Assembly (NCBI GenBank): GCA_041747075.1
Contig: JBGTFW010000133.1
Coordinates: 1 to 19,621, forward strand
From: CAJQPP01 sp041747075
Lineage (GTDB): Bacteria; Planctomycetota; Planctomycetia; Pirellulales; Pirellulaceae
Length of the DNA: 19,621 nt
Reading direction: 5' to 3'
Shown here: one piece after another, positions 15,870 through 19,621 of the stretch
Position numbering within the stretch: the first letter of the stretch is position 1
How the letters are laid out: every line of letters begins with the position of its first letter
Position numbers and translations under genes: made by a program
Notes under the pieces: generated by a model
Told to the model about the DNA's origin: nothing
The model's database searches: none
Seen by the model: only the letters and a program-made list of their open reading frames with translations

Positions 15870-16262
15870 GTGTCCGGAATCCAGGTAGTCATTGTCACGC
15901 CCGAAGCCACGGTCCTCGACCGCAAGGCCGAGTTTGCGGCTCTCCCGCTGATCGACGGCGAGATCGGCGTACTTCCCGGCCACGCACCGACGATAGGGCG
16001 ACTCGGTTTCGGCGAGATGCGGGTTCGCGACGGCGGTACGACGTTGCACTATTATGTTGACGGCGGGTTCACACAAATCGTCGACAACATCGTTTCCGTG
16101 TTGACGGGTCGCGCGATTCCGGTTTCGGAGCTGAACGCAGACGAGATTCGCCAGCGACTGTCGGAGGCCGAGCACAGTTCGGGGAGCGCCTCGGAAATGG
16201 CCCTTCGCCAACAAGCCGTCGCCCGTGCCCAGGCACAATTACGAATTCTTGCAAAGTCGTAA
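15870..16262 (+). CDS. atpC: F1Fo ATP synthase subunit epsilon
   Basis: This is the rotor-foot subunit, which can inhibit ATP hydrolysis, 130 residues. The N-terminal beta-sandwich is clear (IVTPEATVLDRKAEF, then GEIGVLPGHAP and YYVDGGF). The C-terminal helical hairpin, about 90-130, is complete, so an inhibitory conformation is possible. The start is GTG at 15870, chosen because the conserved SGIQVVIVTPE begins there. It is the last gene of the operon. Confidence 0.95.
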   Translation: MSGIQVVIVTPEATVLDRKAEFAALPLIDGEIGVLPGHAPTIGRLGFGEMRVRDGGTTLHYYVDGGFTQIVDNIVSVLTGRAIPVSELNADEIRQRLSEAEHSSGSASEMALRQQAVARAQAQLRILAKS

Positions 16263-16300
16263 CGGTCGCTCGATCAATAAGAGTCCGGGGCCTGTCGTCG

Positions 16301-16336
16301 TTGCTCGCCGCTCGACAAAAACGCCAGCGGCGCAAG
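16301..16336 (+). terminator. Hairpin after atpC, possible terminator
   Basis: CGCCGCT (16306-16312) pairs with AGCGGCG (16326-16332). A TTGC/GCAA extension is possible if two bases bulge out. It lies about 40 nt past the atpC stop. No T-run follows, so intrinsic termination is uncertain. Confidence 0.3.
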
Positions 16337-16522
16337 TTCCAGTTTTGCACTTTTCTTTGGAGTGCGGGAAACCTGGTACCGCTTTGGATTCGTGAAGGCA
16401 GGAAATTATCGGCGGTGTGGAAGGCAAGGCCCCAAGCCAAAATCTGTCTCAATGCATCGCGTTTTCCGGGGCTAATCCAAAGCTCCGCCAGGCCGGAGCA
16501 CTCCAAATTAGCAAAACTGGAA
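16337..16522. repeat. Long imperfect inverted repeat
   Basis: The left arm (16337-16390) and right arm (16474-16522) match as reverse complements in blocks: TTCCAGTTTTGC, then TTTGGAGTGC, CCTGG and CTTTGGATT. Short diverged stretches separate the blocks. About 83 nt lie between the arms. Block-wise conservation suggests two copies of one repeat in opposite orientation. No transposase or target duplication is visible. Confidence 0.8.
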
Positions 16523-16634
16523 GTAAGGATCGCTCGATCCAATCAGGGCTGGATCGGGGCAGGTTCCGTTGCCAGCGAGTTGCGAAGCAGCGACACTCTG
16601 GACTTCTCTGTCCCCTCTCCCCCCGCTTCGAGGG

Positions 16635-16653
16635 GTCCGCGAAATCCGCGGAC
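16635..16653. repeat. Perfect 7-bp hairpin in a CCCCT/AGGGG frame
   Basis: GTCCGCG and CGCGGAC enclose the loop AAATC. Outer AGGGG (16631-16635) and CCCCT (16660-16664) can extend it past an internal loop. It may be a third palindromic repeat type or a terminator remnant. Confidence 0.5.
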
Positions 16654-16739
16654 TCCGCTCCCCTGAATTCCCGCGTCAAACTATGCCCGAACTGTTGTTG
16701 ACCATAGTCCGAAAGAATAATTATTGAACTGTGGCGCGA

Positions 16740-16763
16740 GACTTGCTCGATGACTTGCTCGAT
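16740..16763. repeat. Tandem 12-nt duplication
   Basis: GACTTGCTCGAT occurs twice in tandem (16740-16751 and 16752-16763), followed by a diverged third unit GATTTGGGTCGG. It lies upstream of the candidate hyp promoter. Function is unknown. Confidence 0.7.
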
Positions 16764-16813
16764 GATTTGGGTCGGACCAACTTTTTTTTGCACGCGGGTT
16801 TTTGCCTGAATCG

Positions 16814-16842
16814 TTGACGCGGCGCGCGTTTCCACGGATAAC
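16814..16842 (+). promoter_or_regulatory. Candidate promoter of hypCDE
   Basis: TTGACG (16814-16819, five of six consensus bases) and GATAAC (16837-16842, four of six) are 17 nt apart. The predicted start near 16849 leaves a leader of about 39 nt before hypC. No NtrC-type or FNR-type site was recognised. Confidence 0.45.
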
Positions 16843-16887
16843 AGGGGTGAGTCCTTCATCCGGTTTTCCTTCAATACGGGAACTGTC

Positions 16888-17214
16888 ATGTGTCTTGCTG
16901 TACCTGGACAAGTCAAGACGATCTTTGCCGCCCACGGCTTGCGCATGGGCAAAGTGAACTTCGGAGGCGTCGTCAAGGAAGTTTGCCTGGAATACTTGCC
17001 GGAAATCGAAGTCGGCGATTACACCCTCGTTCACGTCGGGTTTGCACTCTGTCGAGTCGATGAGTCTTCCGCGCGCGAGACGCTGGAGCTTTTCGAGGAG
17101 CTGGGCTTGCTCGACGAAGAACTCGACGAACTGCGTTCGACCGGATTTGAAACCGATAATGCGTCGGAAACCGGCGAGCTGTCGTGGGAGACCCCTTATG
17201 AAACATCTAACTGA
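16888..17214 (+). CDS. hypC: [NiFe]-hydrogenase maturation chaperone HypC
   Basis: HypC works with HypD in building the Fe(CN)2CO group and delivers it to the hydrogenase large subunit. The invariant N-terminal MCLAVPG places the essential Cys2, exposed after methionine removal. The beta-barrel core includes VGDYTLVHVGFAL, with the conserved histidine at 49. The family core ends near residue 80. The 108-residue product has an acidic C-terminal tail (ELDELRSTGFETDNASETGE) that is longer than usual. GGGA about 7 nt before the ATG is a modest ribosome-binding site. The 3' end overlaps hypD by 17 nt. Confidence 0.95.
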   Translation: MCLAVPGQVKTIFAAHGLRMGKVNFGGVVKEVCLEYLPEIEVGDYTLVHVGFALCRVDESSARETLELFEELGLLDEELDELRSTGFETDNASETGELSWETPYETSN

Positions 17215-18310
17215 ATACCGGGACGGAAAAACAGCCTTGCGGCTGGCCGCCGAAATCGAGCGCCTCGCAACGCGGCCATGGGCCATCATGGAAGTCTGCG
17301 GCGGACAGACTCATTCGATTATCCGCAACGGCATCGACCAGATTCTGCCGGATGAGATCGAAATGATCCATGGACCGGGGTGCCCGGTTTGCGTCACTCC
17401 ACTGGAAGTCATTGACCAGGCGCTGGCGATTGCGATGCGGCCCAACGTGATTTTCTGCTCCTTCGGCGATATGTTGCGCGTTCCCGGCTCGAAGGACGAC
17501 TTGTTTCGCATCAAGGGTGCCGGGGCGGACGTTCGTGTTGTCTATTCACCGCTCGACTCGGTGCGGATCGCGCGTGAAAATCCCGATCGGGAAGTTGTCT
17601 TCCTTGCAATCGGGTTTGAAACGACGGCTCCCGCCAACGCGATGGCGGTGAAGTTCGCCGCCGATCATCGGATCAAGAACTTTTCGGCGCTGATTTCACA
17701 TGTATTGGTGCCGCCGGCGATTGAAGCAATCATGAATTCGCCGGGAAATCGCGTCAACGCGTTTCTCGCCGCCGGCCACGTCTGTTGTGTGACGGGTTTT
17801 GCCGAGTATCCCAAACTCTGTCAGCAGTACGGAATTCCGATTGTGGTGACCGGGTTTGAGCCGCTCGATTTGCTCGAGGGAATTCGCCGGACGGTGCTGC
17901 AACTGGAGTCGGGCCGGGCGGAAGTCGAAAACGCCTATCCGCGCGTCGTCAACGAACAGGGGAACCCGGCGGCGATGCGCGTCATCAACGAAGTCTTCGA
18001 AGTCACCGACCGGGGCTGGCGCGGGATCGGAGTGATCCCGTACAGCGGCTGGAAACTGCGCGAAGCCTACCGTGAATTTGATGCGTGCGCGAGGTTCGAT
18101 GTCGGCGACATCCAGACGACTGAATCGGGGCTGTGTCGCGCCGGTGAAGTGCTCAAGGGCGCGATCAAACCGAACGAGTGCGAGGCATTTGGCAAGGAAT
18201 GCACGCCGCGCAATCCGCTTGGCGCCACGATGGTTTCCAGCGAAGGGGCCTGTGCCGCTTATTATAACTACGGACGCTTCGTGCACCTGGAAGCGGGGAC
18301 GTCGGCGTGA
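17198..18310 (+). CDS. hypD: [NiFe]-hydrogenase maturation protein HypD
   Basis: HypD is a [4Fe-4S] protein on which the iron with its cyanide and carbonyl ligands is assembled, together with HypC. The 370-residue product is of normal length. The active-site cysteine lies in MEVCGGQTHS (C34), and the pair in HGPGCPVC is C62 and C65. The C-terminal cluster region has CRAGEVLKG, NECEAFGKEC and EGACAAYYNYGR. The ATG at 17198 starts inside the end of hypC and has GGGAG 7 nt upstream. The in-frame start at 17042 lies far inside hypC and is rejected. The stop overlaps the hypE GTG (GTGA). Confidence 0.97.
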   Translation: MKHLTEYRDGKTALRLAAEIERLATRPWAIMEVCGGQTHSIIRNGIDQILPDEIEMIHGPGCPVCVTPLEVIDQALAIAMRPNVIFCSFGDMLRVPGSKDDLFRIKGAGADVRVVYSPLDSVRIARENPDREVVFLAIGFETTAPANAMAVKFAADHRIKNFSALISHVLVPPAIEAIMNSPGNRVNAFLAAGHVCCVTGFAEYPKLCQQYGIPIVVTGFEPLDLLEGIRRTVLQLESGRAEVENAYPRVVNEQGNPAAMRVINEVFEVTDRGWRGIGVIPYSGWKLREAYREFDACARFDVGDIQTTESGLCRAGEVLKGAIKPNECEAFGKECTPRNPLGATMVSSEGACAAYYNYGRFVHLEAGTSA

Positions 18311-19440
18311 CCGTTGAAGCCAACGTCGCCAAGACGGTCGATCCGCGAAACCCGGACCGCGACGCGCCCTTGCAAACTTCGCAAACCCGTTCACCGGATT
18401 TTTCATCCGCGAGTTGTCCGTTGCCGTTGCGCGACTATCCGGCGATCATTCTCGGACATGGGGGCGGGGGGAAACTTTCGAGCGAGCTGATCGAGCATGT
18501 TTTCCTCCCGGCGTTTCGCAATGAGCGTCTGGAGGCGCTGGGGGACGCGGCGGTCTTTCCGGTCGAAGAAGGCCGCATGGCGTTTTCGACCGATTCGTAT
18601 GTGGTGCAGCCACTCTTTTTCCCTGGCGGCTGTATCGGCGATCTGGCGGTCAATGGAACCGTCAACGATCTGGCGATGAGCGGTGCCCGACCGTTGTACC
18701 TGAGCGCCGGATTTATTCTGGAGGAAGGTTTCCCGGTCGCGCGGCTGCAACAAATTGCCGAGCGAATGGGTGCCGCGGCCCGCCATGCAAATGTCCAGAT
18801 CATCACCGGCGATACCAAAGTCGTTGAGCGGGGACACGGCGACGGTTGTTACATCAACACATCGGGCGTCGGTGTCATCCCCGACGGGATCAAGATCGCT
18901 TCCCGTCGCGCGCGTCCAGGTGATGTCGTCGTTATCAGCGGCACCATCGGCGACCACGGAATGGCGATCATGAGCGTGCGCGAAGGCCTCGAGTTCGAGG
19001 CCCCCATTGAATCGGATTCGGCACCGTTGCATGAAATGGTGGCCGCGATGTTGCAGGCCTGTCCCGACATTCGGGCGCTCCGCGATCCAACGCGCGGCGG
19101 GCTGGCGATGAGTCTGAATGAAATCGCCGAGGCCTCCCGATGCGGCATCGAAATTGACGAGCCAAACGTGCCGATTGAACCGGCGGTCGCGTCGGCTTGT
19201 GAAATCCTCGGACTCGATCCGTTGCTGGTCGCCAACGAAGGCAAACTAGTCGGAATCGTTCCGGCTCAATCCGTTGATTCGGTCTTGCGTGCGATGCGTT
19301 CCAATGCATTGGGTGGCCGGTCATGCCGAATTGGCCGTGTCGTCGCGGAACATCCCGGAATTGTGATCGCCAAAACGTCAATCGGCGCCAATCGAATTAT
19401 TGTCAGCCCCCTCGGCGAGCAACTGCCTAGAATCTGTTAG
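18307..19440 (+). CDS. hypE: [NiFe]-hydrogenase maturation protein HypE
   Basis: HypE accepts a carbamoyl group from HypF on its C-terminal cysteine and dehydrates it to thiocyanate with ATP, the source of the cyanide ligands. It belongs to the AIR synthase (PurM-like) family. The glycine-rich GHGGGGKLSSELI lies near residues 50-62, and FSTDSYVVQPLFFPGG, GDLAVNGTVNDLAM and ITGDTKVVERG follow. The protein ends PRIC, so the catalytic terminal cysteine (C377) is intact. The 377-residue length includes an N-terminal extension of about 45 residues beyond most family members. The GTG start at 18307 is supported by its four-base overlap with the hypD stop; a start at a downstream TTG is possible. 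HypF is not in the window. Confidence 0.96.
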   Translation: MTVEANVAKTVDPRNPDRDAPLQTSQTRSPDFSSASCPLPLRDYPAIILGHGGGGKLSSELIEHVFLPAFRNERLEALGDAAVFPVEEGRMAFSTDSYVVQPLFFPGGCIGDLAVNGTVNDLAMSGARPLYLSAGFILEEGFPVARLQQIAERMGAAARHANVQIITGDTKVVERGHGDGCYINTSGVGVIPDGIKIASRRARPGDVVVISGTIGDHGMAIMSVREGLEFEAPIESDSAPLHEMVAAMLQACPDIRALRDPTRGGLAMSLNEIAEASRCGIEIDEPNVPIEPAVASACEILGLDPLLVANEGKLVGIVPAQSVDSVLRAMRSNALGGRSCRIGRVVAEHPGIVIAKTSIGANRIIVSPLGEQLPRIC

Positions 19441-19600
19441 TGGGACAGCGTTACGTTTGAGCAAACAAGCCCGAAGCGCCAGTTTTGAAGTTGCACTATC
19501 GTTGGCGATGCTATCAGAATTGGAGTTGTCAAAAAACGGCGAGAACCTCCGAATGACCAGTTCATTTTTATTCTCACCAGCCACAACAAAGGCTCTCGCC
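19441..19600. other. Spacer after hypE with an inverted repeat
   Basis: GGCGAGAACC (19538-19547) and GGCTCTCGCC (19591-19600) are inverted with one mismatch and enclose 43 nt. The right arm touches the ATG at 19601. No terminator with a T-run follows hypE, and no gene is recognised here. Confidence 0.4.
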
Positions 19601-19621
19601 ATGATCATGATCGCCGAATCG
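19601..19621 (+). CDS. Possible start of a further gene, cut by the window end
   Basis: ATG codons at 19601 and 19607 open a frame to the window edge, beginning MIMIAES. AAAGG at 19588-19592 lies 8 nt before the first ATG. Seven codons are too few to identify a product. It does not look like the usual starts of HypA, HypB or HypF. Confidence 0.25.

Larger units (their letters stand above)
16263..16887. other. Intergenic region between the atp operon and hypC
   Basis: This 625-nt stretch appears non-coding. It holds the post-atpC hairpin, a 186-nt imperfect inverted repeat (16337-16522), a perfect small hairpin (16635-16653), a 12-nt tandem duplication (16740-16763) and a candidate hyp promoter (16814-16842). 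Open frames crossing it translate the repeats and show no recognisable domain. Confidence 0.7.

Noticed and set aside
16301..16666. 121-codon plus-strand ORF after atpC
   Set aside because: It runs through the inverted repeat and hairpins, has no domain or ribosome-binding site, and its composition is unlike the neighbours.
16698..16726. TTGACC followed by A/T-rich sequence as a promoter
   Set aside because: No acceptable -10 box stands at 16-18 nt; the pair at 16814-16842 is better.
17042..17197. Upstream extension of hypD
   Set aside because: It lies inside hypC, the residues show no HypD similarity, and the ATG at 17198 has a well-placed GGGAG.
19378..19608. 76-codon minus-strand ORF at the 3' end of the window
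   Set aside because: It overlaps the end of hypE, including its essential C-terminal codons, and has no recognisable feature.

Overview
The window is a GC-rich chromosomal segment, most likely from a planctomycete (Planctomycetota, probably Pirellulales-like). This placement is inference from gene content. It rests on the fused ResB-CcsA cytochrome c assembly protein, a membrane protein opening with an NPYEPP-type N-terminus, a DUF4912 protein, sparse Shine-Dalgarno use, and short palindromic repeats between transcription units that would translate into peptides such as QAGSLPH. Only core energy-metabolism and housekeeping genes were recognised. I see no phage, transposase, CRISPR array, tRNA or rRNA.

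Layout. 1-3228 (+): 3' part of a System II cytochrome c synthetase (ResB-CcsA fusion), cut by the window edge. 3229-3374: convergent spacer with two copies of a 25-nt palindromic repeat. 3375-5297 (-): ABC-F ATPase. 5443-6384 (+): unrecognised polytopic membrane protein, possibly followed by a 49-residue ORF coupled through ATGA. 6499-7608 (-): DUF4912 protein with a convincing promoter. 7609-8204: spacer with a composite two-hairpin repeat and a candidate promoter for the ATP synthase operon. 8205-16262 (+): complete F1Fo ATP synthase operon in the order AtpZ-like, AtpI-like, atpB, atpE, atpF, atpH, atpA, atpG, atpD, atpC. 16263-16887: spacer with a long imperfect inverted repeat and smaller hairpins. 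16888-19440 (+): hypC-hypD-hypE, overlapping and translationally coupled. 19441-19621: spacer, perhaps with the start of another gene at 19601.

How the genes work together. CcsBA attaches haem to extracytoplasmic c-type cytochromes, which serve electron transport. The ATP synthase uses the resulting ion gradient; its c subunit has the proton-type rather than the sodium-type ligand pattern. HypC, HypD and HypE build and insert the Fe(CN)2CO group of [NiFe]-hydrogenases, so the organism probably carries such a hydrogenase, but none lies in this window.

I found no convincing new multi-gene system. The most unusual signals are in non-coding DNA. Seven exact-length heptamers (AACTTTC/AACTCTC type) sit between an AGGAG element and the atpD start codon, and related heptamers precede the atpC start. 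Three different palindromic repeat families occupy operon boundaries and are absent inside operons. Subunit a of the ATP synthase also has a long His-rich extracytoplasmic extension.
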